From contig JANOYC010000134.1 of the NCBI GenBank assembly GCA_031428675.1, positions 1-35,107 of the forward strand: a DNA stretch of 35,107 nucleotides, written 5' to 3'. Made by a program: the position numbers and the translations under genes. Positions 1-7,377 of the stretch are shown piece by piece (within the stretch, counting starts at the first letter, position 1; the number at the start of each line of letters is the position of its first letter). Origin of the DNA: JANOYC01 sp031428675. Lineage in GTDB: Bacteria; Actinomycetota; Actinomycetes; Actinomycetales; Microbacteriaceae. The notes below the pieces were generated by a model. That model had not been told where the DNA came from. It saw nothing but the letters and a program-made list of their open reading frames with translations, and did no database searches.

Positions 1-65
1 CGTCGGCCCCGCGCGTCGAGCCGTGTGTTCATGCGGCTGGCGGTCGGCGCATCGATGAGGGCCAA
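1..65 (-). CDS. Possible start of a gene running off the left edge
   Basis: Reading leftward, a TTG at 65-63 opens a frame that stays open to the window edge and also holds an ATG at 32-30. A G-rich Shine-Dalgarno-like run (AAGGGGGG, complement of 71-78) lies 5 nt before the TTG, and a TAGAAT -10-like box sits at 136-131. Only about 21 codons are visible and they match no family I recognise. It could equally be non-coding sequence; the evidence is the ribosome-binding site and the open frame only. Confidence 0.25.
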   Translation of the reverse strand, partial: MALIDAPTASRMNTRLDARGR

Positions 66-154
66 TGGGTCCCCCCTTGATCAGACCGGCTTGGCAGCTG
101 CTGTTGAGTCGGTTGCAGTATCTCCGCCCGATTCTACCGCGTCGGTCGGTCGGC

Positions 155-1858
155 CTACGGTCCGCGCCGGGAAACGGCCCCGGCGAACAGCGCGTGCATC
201 AGCGGGAGTGCGGAAATGGTCATCAGCACCGCGCCCCACGTCGGGTCATCGGTGCGAACAAGCAGGCCGCTGATCAGCAGAGTGCCGAACAGAACGGCGG
301 AGATCAGCCGGCGAATTGTTCTTTCCACGCTCGTGAGGCGCTGCTCGAGGCGAGGGTTGTGCACCGAGATCCGGCCCTGCTCGATTCGTGTGGCGAGTCC
401 ATCAATTCTTTCGGGAAGCCTCGCGATCACACCGGCCACCGATAGCGCGCGTTTCCCCGCTTCCTGCACTAGGTTGCCGCCCTCGGTCCTGATCAGTTGC
501 GCGGAGTACGGCTCGACGGCATTCCAGATGTTGAACGCGGGGTCGAGCGAACTGCACATCCCGGAGGTCAGCGACATCGCTCGCACGATCAGAAGGAAAT
601 TCTCGGGCAGCTGCACCGGCAACGACCGCATGACGTCGCTGAATTCGAGGGCAAAAGCCCGGAACTCGCGCGGATCCACATCGCGCAGTTCGGCAAAGCC
701 CATCCCCCCGAACCGCGCGAACAGCTTCGTCATCGATCTCTCGAGATCTGCGGTATCCGCCGAAGGGAGAAGCACGCCCAGATCGCGGATGCCGTCCACC
801 ATTCCATTTCCGTCTTGGGAGGCTGCCGCGACGAGCAGTTTTCTCAAGCCCCGACGCAACCCTGCGGGTACGTCGCCCATCATGCCGAAATCGATGAAGG
901 TGAACGCCCACGCCCGGCCGCCGTCAGCGCGGGCCATCTCAGGATCACCCAGCGGCGTGATGAAGATGTTGCCGGGGTGCGGATCGGCGTGGAAGTAGCC
1001 GTGGATGAAGAGCTGGTCGAACATCACCCCGGCGAACTCGTTGGCCACCTCCGACGGGTCGATCCCGGCGGCGCGCAGCCCGTCGACATCGTTGATCTTG
1101 ATTGCGGTGACGTCCTGCAGAGTGAGCACGCGCCGCGTCGTGCGCTCCCACACCAACGCGGGAACCCGCACCCGGTGATCGTCAGCAAAGTTGTCTGCAA
1201 ATCGTTCGGCGTTCGCCGCCTCGTGCAGATAGTCGATCTCCTCGAGGCTCGTGAAAGCGAACTCCTCGACGAGTGCCGGCATGTCGACTCGGTCCGACAC
1301 GAGGCGCACACGGCTGAGCCAGCGGGCAATCCGTCGAAGGGCGAGCAGATCAATGTCCACAATGGCGCCGATGCCGGGCCTCTGGATCTTGACCACGACA
1401 TCCAGCAATGCCGTGTCGGCCGCATCGGCTTCTGCCAGCCGCGCCCGATACGCCTGGCCGAGGGATGCCGCCGCAATCGGCGTTTGGTCCACGAAAGCGA
1501 AGGCGCGTTCGAGAGACATTCCCAGTTCGACTTCGGCGAGCGCGCGAATCGCCGCAAACTCCACCGCGGGGACCTCGTCTTGCAGACCCTCCAGTTCTCT
1601 CGTGATCTCGGGCGGCAACACGTCGAGCCGCGACGACATGAATTGCCCGACTTTGATCATCAGGCCGCCGAGATCCACCGCCAAAAGGTGAAAATTCTGG
1701 GCGATGCGGCGCAATCGCGTGGGTCTGGTGCGTGCGGCGATCCATGAGAATCCGAGGCGCGGTAGAACCAGCTCAAACCACCACGTCTGCACCAGATTGC
1801 GCGCGGCGAACCGCAGGATTCTGCGGTAGCGGGCCCGCATCCGGTCGACGTCTGTCAT
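155..1858 (-). CDS. ABC1/UbiB-family atypical kinase (AarF-like)
   Basis: 567-residue ABC1 (UbiB/ADCK) protein-kinase-like ATPase. Visible hallmarks in order are the KxGQ motif (KVGQ, about residues 69-72), the Ala-rich loop ending SLGQ (about 131-135), the nucleotide-binding lysine in VVVKIQRPG (about 157), an ExD region (EEIDYLHEA), the catalytic-loop equivalent HADPHPGN, and the metal-binding FIDFG. Two hydrophobic helices at the C terminus (from about residue 510) suggest membrane anchoring, as in UbiB. UbiB relatives support isoprenoid-quinone or lipid trafficking; a link to menaquinone here is inference. The ATG at 1858 follows a purine-rich stretch. It lies 67 bp behind the PadR gene on the same strand, so the two are probably co-transcribed. 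Confidence 0.9.
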   Translation of the reverse strand: MTDVDRMRARYRRILRFAARNLVQTWWFELVLPRLGFSWIAARTRPTRLRRIAQNFHLLAVDLGGLMIKVGQFMSSRLDVLPPEITRELEGLQDEVPAVEFAAIRALAEVELGMSLERAFAFVDQTPIAAASLGQAYRARLAEADAADTALLDVVVKIQRPGIGAIVDIDLLALRRIARWLSRVRLVSDRVDMPALVEEFAFTSLEEIDYLHEAANAERFADNFADDHRVRVPALVWERTTRRVLTLQDVTAIKINDVDGLRAAGIDPSEVANEFAGVMFDQLFIHGYFHADPHPGNIFITPLGDPEMARADGGRAWAFTFIDFGMMGDVPAGLRRGLRKLLVAAASQDGNGMVDGIRDLGVLLPSADTADLERSMTKLFARFGGMGFAELRDVDPREFRAFALEFSDVMRSLPVQLPENFLLIVRAMSLTSGMCSSLDPAFNIWNAVEPYSAQLIRTEGGNLVQEAGKRALSVAGVIARLPERIDGLATRIEQGRISVHNPRLEQRLTSVERTIRRLISAVLFGTLLISGLLVRTDDPTWGAVLMTISALPLMHALFAGAVSRRGP

Positions 1859-1925
1859 CTAGTCGTAAGTCTCTTCTTCGTCGCCGCGCGTCCGCGAAAG
1901 CGGGCAGTCCGTTGGTGCCGAGGAT

Positions 1926-2504
1926 TCAGTCGGCGGCGAGGATGGAGTAGAGCTTACGGCGCGCCTCTTCGAGCACGGCTACAGCTTGACCCACCTGCTC
2001 CGGGTTGCCGGAGCGCCCAACCTGTGCGGCCGCTTGGGCGAGCTCGATTCCCGCTTTAGGCAGTGCGGTGGCCCGACCGCTCTCGTGACTGTTCTGCGAC
2101 TCCCACGGTGCCGGTCGGTCGGCGGCGGTATCCGCGACGTCGCGTCCTTCAGGGGTGAGCGAGTAGGTTTTGCGTCCGTTGGATTCTTCGGCGCTGATGA
2201 GACCCTCGTCGGCGAGCAACTGGAGGGTGGGGTACACCGAGCCGGGGCTCGGCTTCCAGGAACCACCGCTGCGCTCTTCGATCTCGCGGATGAGCTGGTA
2301 GCCGTGCATCGGCTTCTCCGCGAGGAGAGCTAGCACCGCGGCGCGAACGTCGCCGCGTCCCATCCGCGGGCCGACCTTGCGTTCAAACTGGCCGCGAAGC
2401 TGCTCCATCGCATCCCACACTGCTGATGCCGGCCACTTTTCGCGATTCCGACCTGCGCTGTCCCCACGACCGGTGAAGCCGTCGCCCATGAATGAACTGT
2501 TCAT
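1926..2504 (-). CDS. PadR-family transcriptional regulator
   Basis: 192 residues with a PadR winged-helix domain in the middle: the run VLALLAEKPMHGYQLIREIEER followed by GSVYPTLQLLADEGLI (about residues 58-105) is the family signature (helix-turn-helix, then wing). The first ~50 residues are Gly/Ser-rich and look disordered. The C-terminal helix (about 150-190) is the likely dimerisation helix. The ATG at 2504 has a strong GGGAGGA site 4 nt upstream. A perfect 10-bp palindrome 45 bp upstream suggests autoregulation. It probably controls the downstream ABC1-kinase gene; the inducer is unknown. Confidence 0.92.
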   Translation of the reverse strand: MNSSFMGDGFTGRGDSAGRNREKWPASAVWDAMEQLRGQFERKVGPRMGRGDVRAAVLALLAEKPMHGYQLIREIEERSGGSWKPSPGSVYPTLQLLADEGLISAEESNGRKTYSLTPEGRDVADTAADRPAPWESQNSHESGRATALPKAGIELAQAAAQVGRSGNPEQVGQAVAVLEEARRKLYSILAAD

Positions 2505-2548
2505 GATGTCCTCCCTGCGTCGATACCGTGACGCTCGACGATGCTGAA

Positions 2549-2572
2549 CGATATATCGCTAACTCGAGAGTT
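2549..2572. promoter_or_regulatory. Candidate PadR operator
   Basis: The perfect palindrome CGATATATCG (2549-2558) is followed by a second inverted repeat, AACTC-GA-GAGTT (2561-2572). The first also offers TATATC (2555-2550) as a possible -10 for the leftward PadR gene. AT-rich dyads overlapping their own promoter are typical PadR targets. Binding is inferred. Confidence 0.5.
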
Positions 2573-2607
2573 TGCCGAGAGTGCGGCGCCAGCGAGAGGG
2601 AGCGCCA

Positions 2608-2645
2608 GGGACAAGAGTGCTCGCGCGCCGGGTGCCTCTTGTCCC
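2608..2645 (-). terminator. Hairpin downstream of the photolyase gene
   Basis: Perfect 10-bp stem (GGGACAAGAG pairing with CTCTTGTCCC) around an 18-nt GC-rich loop, 62 nt past the photolyase stop. No U-tract follows on either strand, so it is at best a U-less terminator or an mRNA-stabilising hairpin. Confidence 0.35.
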
Positions 2646-2680
2646 AAACGGGCACTCTTGACTCAATGAGCAGCATTCGT

Positions 2681-2697
2681 TGCCGCCGAGAGCGGCA
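2681..2697 (-). terminator. Small hairpin right after the photolyase stop
   Basis: TGCCGC - CGAGA - GCGGCA, a perfect 6-bp stem with a 5-nt loop, 10 nt beyond the photolyase stop codon. It has no U-run, so its termination role is uncertain. Confidence 0.3.
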
Positions 2698-2707
2698 TCA
2701 GTTGCCG

Positions 2708-4057
2708 TCAGACGCGGTGACGCATTGCCTCGTAGGCGGCCAAGGCGTCGCGGCGGCTCTCCGCGAGGTCCACGATGGGTGCCGTCGTCAGTTCCGACGA
2801 CGGCACCCAACGCTTGACGTACGTGCCGTTCGGGTCGAACTTCTTCTGTTGCAACGCGGGGTTGAAGATGCGGAAGTACGGGGCTGCGTCTGCGCCCGAG
2901 CCGGCTACCCACTGCCAGTTGCCGGGGTTGCTCGCTTCATCTGCATCGACCAGGGTGTCCCAGAACCAGCGCTCACCCACGCGCCAATCGACGAGCAGAT
3001 TCTTGATCAGAAACGACGCGGTCACCATGCGTACCCGGTTGTGCATATATCCGGTCTGCCACAGTTCTCGCATCCCGGCGTCGACGAGCGGCACCCCGGT
3101 GTTCCCCGTTCGCCACGCATCCAGCTCCTCCGTAGACGGTTCGCCCCACGGGAAAGCGTCGAACTCCGCGCGCACATTGCGGGTGGCGAGGTCGGGAAAA
3201 TGGAACAGGATATTCCAGTTGAACTCGCGCCAGCCCACTTCGGAGAGAAACTTCGCCGCGTTTGCGCGTACGCCATCGGGCAGGTTCGCGCGCAAGCGAT
3301 GCCACACCTGAAATGGGCTGAGCTCTCCGAACCGAAGTCGTGGTGACAAGAGCGAAGTAGCTTCAATCCCCGGTTCGTCGCGTCGGTGGTAGTTCTGCAC
3401 AATTTCGGTCGCGAAATGGTCGAGCCGATCATGGGCCGCAGCCTCGCCGGGTTCCCAAGCGTCCCGTAGACCTCCGGCCCAATCCGGATGCGCGGGAAGC
3501 AGGTTCCATTCGTTGAGCGCGTCGCTGGTCAGGTCGACCGATTCCATTCGTCCGGGGGCGGCCAGCGGCATCCGTGGTTCACCGGCGGTAAGGCAGGCGC
3601 GCCAGAATGGGGTGAACACTTTGTAAGGCTCACCGGCGCCCGTGGTGATGGTCCACGGTTCGTGCAGAAGGTTCGCCTGATGACTCGCGACCTCGACCCC
3701 GCGGTTTCGCATCAAGGTCTTGAGTTGCGCATCCACCTCCCGTGCTGCTCCGTACCGTCTGTTCCACGTCACAAACCCCGCGTCAATAGCGTCGACAATC
3801 TGGGGAATTACCTCGAGCGCGGCGCCGCGGCGAAGCACCAGCCGCCCGCCTATGGTCGCCAGCGAGTCGGCAAGAGAGTGCAAGCTGTGGTGCAACCACC
3901 ACTTCGACGCGCCACCAAGGGGTCGGATGCCCTCGCTCACCTCGTCGAGGAGGTAGACGACGGCGATCGGACCGCCGCGTTCGATCGCTGCGTGCAGCGC
4001 GGGGTTGTCGGCGATGCGCAGGTCGTCGCGGAGCCAGACGAGAGACGGCCTCGCCAC
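2708..4057 (-). CDS. phrB: Deoxyribodipyrimidine photo-lyase (class I)
   Basis: 449 residues. It repairs UV-induced cyclobutane pyrimidine dimers using blue light and FADH-. The N-terminal antenna-binding alpha/beta domain starts with SLVWLRDDLRIADNPAL. The C-terminal FAD domain carries GWREFNWNILFHFPD, MHNRVRM and the signature run DADEASNPGNWQW followed by AGSGADAAPYFRIFNP (about residues 345-385), the CPD-photolyase form of the FAD/lesion pocket with its Trp-rich electron-transfer segment. The start is GTG at 4057, with GGAG 9 nt upstream. It begins 2 bp after the MarR stop codon, so the two genes form one operon and repair capacity is probably under MarR control. Confidence 0.95.
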   Translation of the reverse strand: MARPSLVWLRDDLRIADNPALHAAIERGGPIAVVYLLDEVSEGIRPLGGASKWWLHHSLHSLADSLATIGGRLVLRRGAALEVIPQIVDAIDAGFVTWNRRYGAAREVDAQLKTLMRNRGVEVASHQANLLHEPWTITTGAGEPYKVFTPFWRACLTAGEPRMPLAAPGRMESVDLTSDALNEWNLLPAHPDWAGGLRDAWEPGEAAAHDRLDHFATEIVQNYHRRDEPGIEATSLLSPRLRFGELSPFQVWHRLRANLPDGVRANAAKFLSEVGWREFNWNILFHFPDLATRNVRAEFDAFPWGEPSTEELDAWRTGNTGVPLVDAGMRELWQTGYMHNRVRMVTASFLIKNLLVDWRVGERWFWDTLVDADEASNPGNWQWVAGSGADAAPYFRIFNPALQQKKFDPNGTYVKRWVPSSELTTAPIVDLAESRRDALAAYEAMRHRV

Positions 4058-4059
4058 TG

Positions 4060-4503
4060 TCAGTCTCCGTATTCGCCCGCGCGGAGCTTGGCGGTGAGGT
4101 TCGCGAGCGAACGGAGCTCGTCCGGCGTCAGGCAGCGCCCAACCCGGGTGCTGATGGACCGACCGTGCGCGAGTGCAACTTCCCGAAACAGCGCGAGCCC
4201 CTCGGCGGTCAGCGCGACGATGGTGCCACGACCGTCGCCAGGGTCTGCTGATTTCTGCACGTACCCCTTGGCGGCGAGGCGGTCGACGAGGCGGCTGATA
4301 CTGGGTTGCGTGAGAAGTAGTACCCGATTGAGGTCACGAATGCGAGATTGACGCTCCGGCTGCCGCGACAGGTTGAAGAGCACGTCGTATTCGTTGAACG
4401 AGATCTTGTCGGTGGGGAACTCGTGATGCAGGTGACGGAGCACGGAGACTTGAGCTCGAAACAAGGATTCCCACGCGTCGATCGCCAAAGATGTATCGCT
4501 CAC
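4060..4503 (-). CDS. MarR-family transcriptional regulator
   Basis: 147 residues from the GTG at 4503. An in-frame ATG at 4521 is the alternative; neither has a convincing ribosome-binding site, and the frame stays open upstream to a TTG at 4659. The winged-helix core is clear: LFNLSRQPERQSRIRDLN, then LLLTQPSISRLVDRLAAKGYV (recognition helix) and the wing with DPGDGRGTIVALT, where the D-x-R of MarR proteins lies. N- and C-terminal helices would form the dimer interface. It is first in an operon with the photolyase, behind a well-formed promoter overlapped by an inverted repeat, so it probably represses itself and the photolyase. The ligand is unknown. Confidence 0.9.
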   Translation of the reverse strand: MSDTSLAIDAWESLFRAQVSVLRHLHHEFPTDKISFNEYDVLFNLSRQPERQSRIRDLNRVLLLTQPSISRLVDRLAAKGYVQKSADPGDGRGTIVALTAEGLALFREVALAHGRSISTRVGRCLTPDELRSLANLTAKLRAGEYGD

Positions 4504-4571
4504 GGTGTCAACTCTATGCATCCGACTGGACCGGCACATGCATGATTGACAGTGACGGCAATAAAAGGATT

Positions 4572-4605
4572 GAGGGTCGGTTTCAGAGGCACGAAACCGA
4601 CCCTC
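4572..4605 (-). terminator. 13-bp hairpin in the marR-photolyase leader
   Basis: A perfect 13-bp stem (arms 4572-4584 and 4593-4605) with an 8-nt loop. Read leftward it is followed by AATCCTTTTATTGCC, a moderately U-rich tail. It lies between the predicted promoter (4677-4705) and the MarR start (4503), so it would be part of the operon's own leader. It could instead end transcripts of the winged-helix gene upstream (stop at 4782). As the only long perfect stem with a U-rich tail in an apparent 5' leader here, it looks like an attenuator. Confidence 0.6.
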
Positions 4606-4676
4606 TCCCTTGCACCAAGAGTGTCCTGCAATCACATTCCGCGGTAGCTGCCACAGCAAACAACTAACGCTCTTGA

Positions 4677-4705
4677 AATATATAACGGAGAGGTAACAGT
4701 GTCTA
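4677..4705 (-). promoter_or_regulatory. Promoter of the marR-photolyase operon
   Basis: Leftward -35 TAGACA (4705-4700) and -10 TATATT (4682-4677), separated by exactly 17 bp; five of six positions match TTGACA and five of six match TATAAT. The predicted start is near 4670, giving a leader of about 165 nt before the GTG. Confidence 0.6.
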
Positions 4706-4711
4706 GTTACC
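4692..4711. promoter_or_regulatory. Inverted-repeat operator over the -35 box
   Basis: GGTAAC - 8 bp - GTTACC, perfect 6-bp arms, with the -35 hexamer inside the spacer. Size and placement fit a MarR dimer site that would block RNA polymerase. Binding is inferred. Confidence 0.5.
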
Positions 4712-4781
4712 GATTCGTTATTTATCTGAGAATTGACCGAGAGGGCCGAAAGCGCTCGCCGGTGTTCGAGCAGACGGTGAT

Positions 4782-5495
4782 CTAGAAGAAGTCGGGCGAC
4801 GGCGTCGTCGCGTGCCGAATGGAGACGTCAGCGTGACGGTCGAATCGGTAGCCGACCCCCCGCACGGTGCGCACGATCGCCTCGAACGAATCAAGCTTCG
4901 AACGCAGTCGACGAACATGCACATCGATTGTGCGCTCGTTGGGGATCTCGTCGTCGCCGTCGGCCCAGAGTGAGCTAATGATCTCCGAACGATCTACGGT
5001 GCGCCCCTCGCGCAACACGAGGTACTGCAGGAGTTCGAATTCCTTATAGGTGAGCGGTGCGACCTCGCCACCGAGGAGCACGCGTTTGCGGGAGATGTCG
5101 ATAACCACGCCAGGCGCCTTCTTCGGTGCGACCCCGTCCGCTTGGCGGTGCTTGGCGAGAGCGGTCGGATCGTGAAGGGCGAGTCGAACTACGTCTACGT
5201 CGCGACCGCCGGCGCCCTGGGGTGCGAGAGCAACGGCCGCATGAGTCTCTGCTTGGGGGGCGAGCCGGGCGGTCAGCGCCTTGAGCTGCTCGACGATGGC
5301 ACCCAGGTCGGTGCCGGCGGCCGCCGCTTTTGCTTCGTCGAGTCCGACGTAGAGCACAAATCCACGGGCCTCCGTGCCAGCGGGCACGGCGCGGATGCGT
5401 GCTGCCGGATTCTCGGCAGTCAGAGCGGAAGAGGTAACAGCTGGTGCGGTCGGAGAGGCAGACGGGCTGAGGCGGTCAACGGATGCGATAGACAT
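4782..5495 (-). CDS. Orphan OmpR/PhoB-type winged-helix regulator
   Basis: 237 residues from the ATG at 5495, which has AGGAAA 11 nt upstream; the frame is open further to 5621 but that part looks like leader. The C-terminal third is a standard OmpR/PhoB DNA-binding domain: LTYKEFELLQYLVLREGRTVDRSEI, then NERTIDVHVRRLRSKL (recognition helix) and VRTVRGVGYRFD (wing). There is no recognisable receiver domain with a phospho-acceptor Asp. In its place is a ~100-residue alpha/beta-looking region (GFVLYVGLDEAKAAAAGTDL, then ETHAAVALAPQGAGGRD and VDVVRLALHDP) that I recall as conserved in actinobacterial homologues but cannot assign a function. No histidine kinase is adjacent. Targets are unknown. 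Confidence 0.85.
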   Translation of the reverse strand: MSIASVDRLSPSASPTAPAVTSSALTAENPAARIRAVPAGTEARGFVLYVGLDEAKAAAAGTDLGAIVEQLKALTARLAPQAETHAAVALAPQGAGGRDVDVVRLALHDPTALAKHRQADGVAPKKAPGVVIDISRKRVLLGGEVAPLTYKEFELLQYLVLREGRTVDRSEIISSLWADGDDEIPNERTIDVHVRRLRSKLDSFEAIVRTVRGVGYRFDRHADVSIRHATTPSPDFF

Positions 5496-5811
5496 GGGAG
5501 TCGAATTTTCCTGGTGCGGGTGAAGGGCCTCTAATGATGAGGGTGTGATCCTTCTGGGTACTTCATACGGTGCGGGACGGGACTCGGTATGAGGAGTGCC
5601 ATCCGGGAACTCTCTGTCCATCTCGTATCGAGCGGCCTTCAGAATTCGGCGACGGAGTGAGCGATTACGCGCACATTCGACAACAGACGGCGTCGCCTGC
5701 CGGCATCATCATGCCGACAGTCCCATGGGCCTCAACGGAGGTCAGGGAGTGCGCGAGAACAGTCATGCGTGCAATCCTCGAGTACGCAGGATCCAAAAGT
5801 CAAGCGTTCGG
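5496..5811. other. Gene-free spacer of 316 bp
   Basis: It holds the leader of the winged-helix gene and the 3' flank of upp, both leftward. The only structure I see is a 6-bp hairpin CGGCAT - CATC - ATGCCG (5701-5716) without a U-tract, about 95 nt past the upp stop, and a CCCATGGG palindrome. I found no convincing promoter hexamers, small gene or riboswitch fold by eye. Confidence 0.5.
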
Positions 5812-6444
5812 TCAGACGACCCCGTACAGTCGGTCTCCGGCGTCGCCCAACCCTGGCACGATGTAGCCGTGTTCGTTCAGTCGCTCATCGAGCCCGCCGA
5901 GCACTATCGTCACGTCGCGTCCTGCCGTCGCGGCCTCGACCGCAGCGAGTCCTTCGGGGGCCGCAATCAGGCATACCGCGGTCACGTCCTCGGCGCCGCG
6001 GTCGAAAAGATAGTGGATAGCGGCGATGAGCGATCCGCCGGTCGCGAGCATGGGATCCAGCACAAAGCACTGGCGTCCGCTGAGGTCGTCGGGAAGCCGC
6101 TCCGCGTAGACCGAGGGCTGGAGAGTCTCCTCATTGCGCACCATGCCGAGAAAACCGACCTCGGCAGTGGGCACGAGCTTGACCATTCCTTCGAGCATTC
6201 CGAGGCCGGCGCGCAAAATGGGAACGACGATCGGCCGGGGATCGCTGATTGCGAGCCCGGTGGTTGGCGCGACGGGCGTGTGGATGTCGACGGTTTCCAC
6301 GCGAACGTGACGGGTGGCCTCGTAGGCGAGCAGGGTCACAAGCTCTTCGGTGAGTGCTCGGAACGTCGGCGACGGAGTGCGCGCATCCCGAAGCACAGTC
6401 AGCTTGTGGGTGACGAGTGGATGATCGGCAACGTGTACTCGCAT
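5812..6444 (-). CDS. upp: Uracil phosphoribosyltransferase
   Basis: 210 residues, the usual family length. It converts uracil and PRPP to UMP in pyrimidine salvage (cytosolic). Visible motifs are the conserved PIVVPILRAGLGM segment, the PRPP-binding loop FVLDPMLATGGS (about residues 135-146) and the C-terminal uracil-binding YIVPGLGDAGDRLYG. Translation starts at the ATG at 6444. There is no Shine-Dalgarno; a TAGATT -10 box ends 6 nt before the ATG, so the mRNA is probably leaderless. It is divergent from tadA, with 28 bp between start codons, a pairing of two nucleobase-related enzymes. Confidence 0.97.
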   Translation of the reverse strand: MRVHVADHPLVTHKLTVLRDARTPSPTFRALTEELVTLLAYEATRHVRVETVDIHTPVAPTTGLAISDPRPIVVPILRAGLGMLEGMVKLVPTAEVGFLGMVRNEETLQPSVYAERLPDDLSGRQCFVLDPMLATGGSLIAAIHYLFDRGAEDVTAVCLIAAPEGLAAVEAATAGRDVTIVLGGLDERLNEHGYIVPGLGDAGDRLYGVV

Positions 6445-6449
6445 AGGCT
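6444..6449 (+). promoter_or_regulatory. -10 box for tadA
   Basis: TAGGCT, 23 nt before the tadA ATG, overlapping the first base of the divergent upp start codon. Unlike most starts here, tadA would have a short leader with a GAGGGG site at 6460-6465. Confidence 0.4.
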
Positions 6450-6450
6450 C

Positions 6451-6456
6451 AATCTA
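6451..6456 (-). promoter_or_regulatory. -10 box for upp (leaderless)
   Basis: TAGATT read leftward, ending 6 nt before the ATG at 6444. Confidence 0.55.
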
Positions 6457-6472
6457 GTCGAGGGGAATCTCC

Positions 6473-6934
6473 ATGCCGCCGTACGTCGAGTGGATGCGCG
6501 AGGCCATCCTCGAGGCTCGACTCGCGTTCTCGACGGGTGATGTTCCGGTCGCGGCCATCGTCGTTGACGCAAACGGGAATCGCCTGGCAATCGGACGAAA
6601 CGAGCGTGAATTCTCGGCCGATCCCACCGCTCACGCCGAGATCGTCGCGATACGAAGGGCGGCCGAATCGCTGGGTTCGTGGCACCTCGAGAAGCTGACG
6701 CTCGTAGTTACCCTCGAGCCGTGCCTGATGTGTGCCGGGGCAATTCTCGCGGCCCGGATTCCGCGTGTCATCTTCGGCGCGTGGGATGAGAAGGCGGGCG
6801 CGGTCGGAAGCATGTACGACGTGCTGCGCGACCGGCGACTTCCCCACCGCGTCGAGGTGATCGCGGGAGTGGAGGAGGCCGCGTGTGTCGAACTGCTCGT
6901 CGATTTCTTCAATCAGCGCCGGGCCGAAGCCTAG
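6473..6934 (+). CDS. tadA: tRNA adenosine(34) deaminase
   Basis: 153 residues. It deaminates A34 to inosine in the wobble position of tRNA-Arg(ACG), letting one tRNA read CGU, CGC and CGA. Zinc and catalytic residues are plain: HAE (His54, Glu56) and PCLMC (Cys84, Cys87), with ARIPRVIFGAWDEKAGA following as in TadA rather than in free cytidine deaminases. The start ATG has GAGGGG 7 nt upstream. Its stop codon lies inside a CCTAGG that recurs around the stop of the convergent gene at 6976. Confidence 0.95.
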   Translation: MPPYVEWMREAILEARLAFSTGDVPVAAIVVDANGNRLAIGRNEREFSADPTAHAEIVAIRRAAESLGSWHLEKLTLVVTLEPCLMCAGAILAARIPRVIFGAWDEKAGAVGSMYDVLRDRRLPHRVEVIAGVEEAACVELLVDFFNQRRAEA

Positions 6935-6980
6935 GCGTTCGGGTCAAAGGATCTGGTGTCGGGATCTGGTGTCGCCTAGG
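6930..6980. repeat. Inverted repeat spanning two convergent stop codons
   Basis: CCTAGGCG (6930-6937) and CGCCTAGG (6973-6980) form an 8-bp stem with a 35-nt loop. The tadA stop is in the left arm and the stop of the leftward membrane protein in the right arm. The loop holds a short direct repeat, GGATCTGGTGTCG twice (6949 and 6962). No U-tract on either side; possibly a weak bidirectional terminator. Confidence 0.35.
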
Positions 6981-7353
6981 GCCAAAGCGCCGCGACGAAC
7001 ACATTGACAATCGCGGCAGCACCCGTGATGTGCAGCCACGGTAGGGCGATTCGCTCCGACGTGCCAGCTGCCGAGGCCTTGCGCTGCTGCACCTTCGCGA
7101 GGACGACCGCTACCAGTACGATCACGGCGAAAACGAACTTGATGGCGATCTTGGTGTAGTTGAGATCCCCCTCGCCCGTTGCTTCGATGAGCCCGACGAG
7201 CATCACTCCGGTGACGAGTTGGGTGATCGCTCCGATGAGCATGACGCCAAATTCGAACCCATGCTTGCGGCGCAATTGCAGGAAGAACGGGCCGATGACG
7301 GCCGCGAGACCGAGCATGTGCAGAGCGAAGATGACGAGGATGATCGTTTCCAT
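6976..7353 (-). CDS. Small four-helix membrane protein
   Basis: 125 residues with four hydrophobic segments (about 2-22, 34-56, 70-88, 105-123) and a short charged cytoplasmic loop QLRRKHGFE after the first. Pattern and size resemble small integral membrane proteins of actinobacteria with no assigned role. The ATG at 7353 has GGAG 5 nt upstream and lies 24 bp after the stop of the CDF transporter, so it is the second gene of that operon. A role linked to metal export is only guilt by association. Confidence 0.75.
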   Translation of the reverse strand: METIILVIFALHMLGLAAVIGPFFLQLRRKHGFEFGVMLIGAITQLVTGVMLVGLIEATGEGDLNYTKIAIKFVFAVIVLVAVVLAKVQQRKASAAGTSERIALPWLHITGAAAIVNVFVAALWP

Positions 7354-7377
7354 GGCTACTCCGGTGGTCGCGCCGGG

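Noticed and set aside
497..1747. A 416-codon rightward frame opposite the ABC1-kinase gene
   Set aside because: Arg/His-rich translation with no domain; the opposite strand encodes an intact ABC1 kinase. Typical GC-rich antisense frame.
1892..1903. CCGC-GAAA-GCGG mini-hairpin between padR and the ABC1 kinase
   Set aside because: Four base pairs only; expected by chance in DNA of this composition.
2608..2645. A riboswitch or structured regulatory RNA before padR
   Set aside because: It is a simple hairpin upstream of the padR promoter, better placed as the 3' flank of the photolyase gene; no conserved core seen.
4782..5621. A full two-component response regulator
   Set aside because: No receiver Asp or Lys motifs in the N-terminal half, and no histidine kinase beside it.
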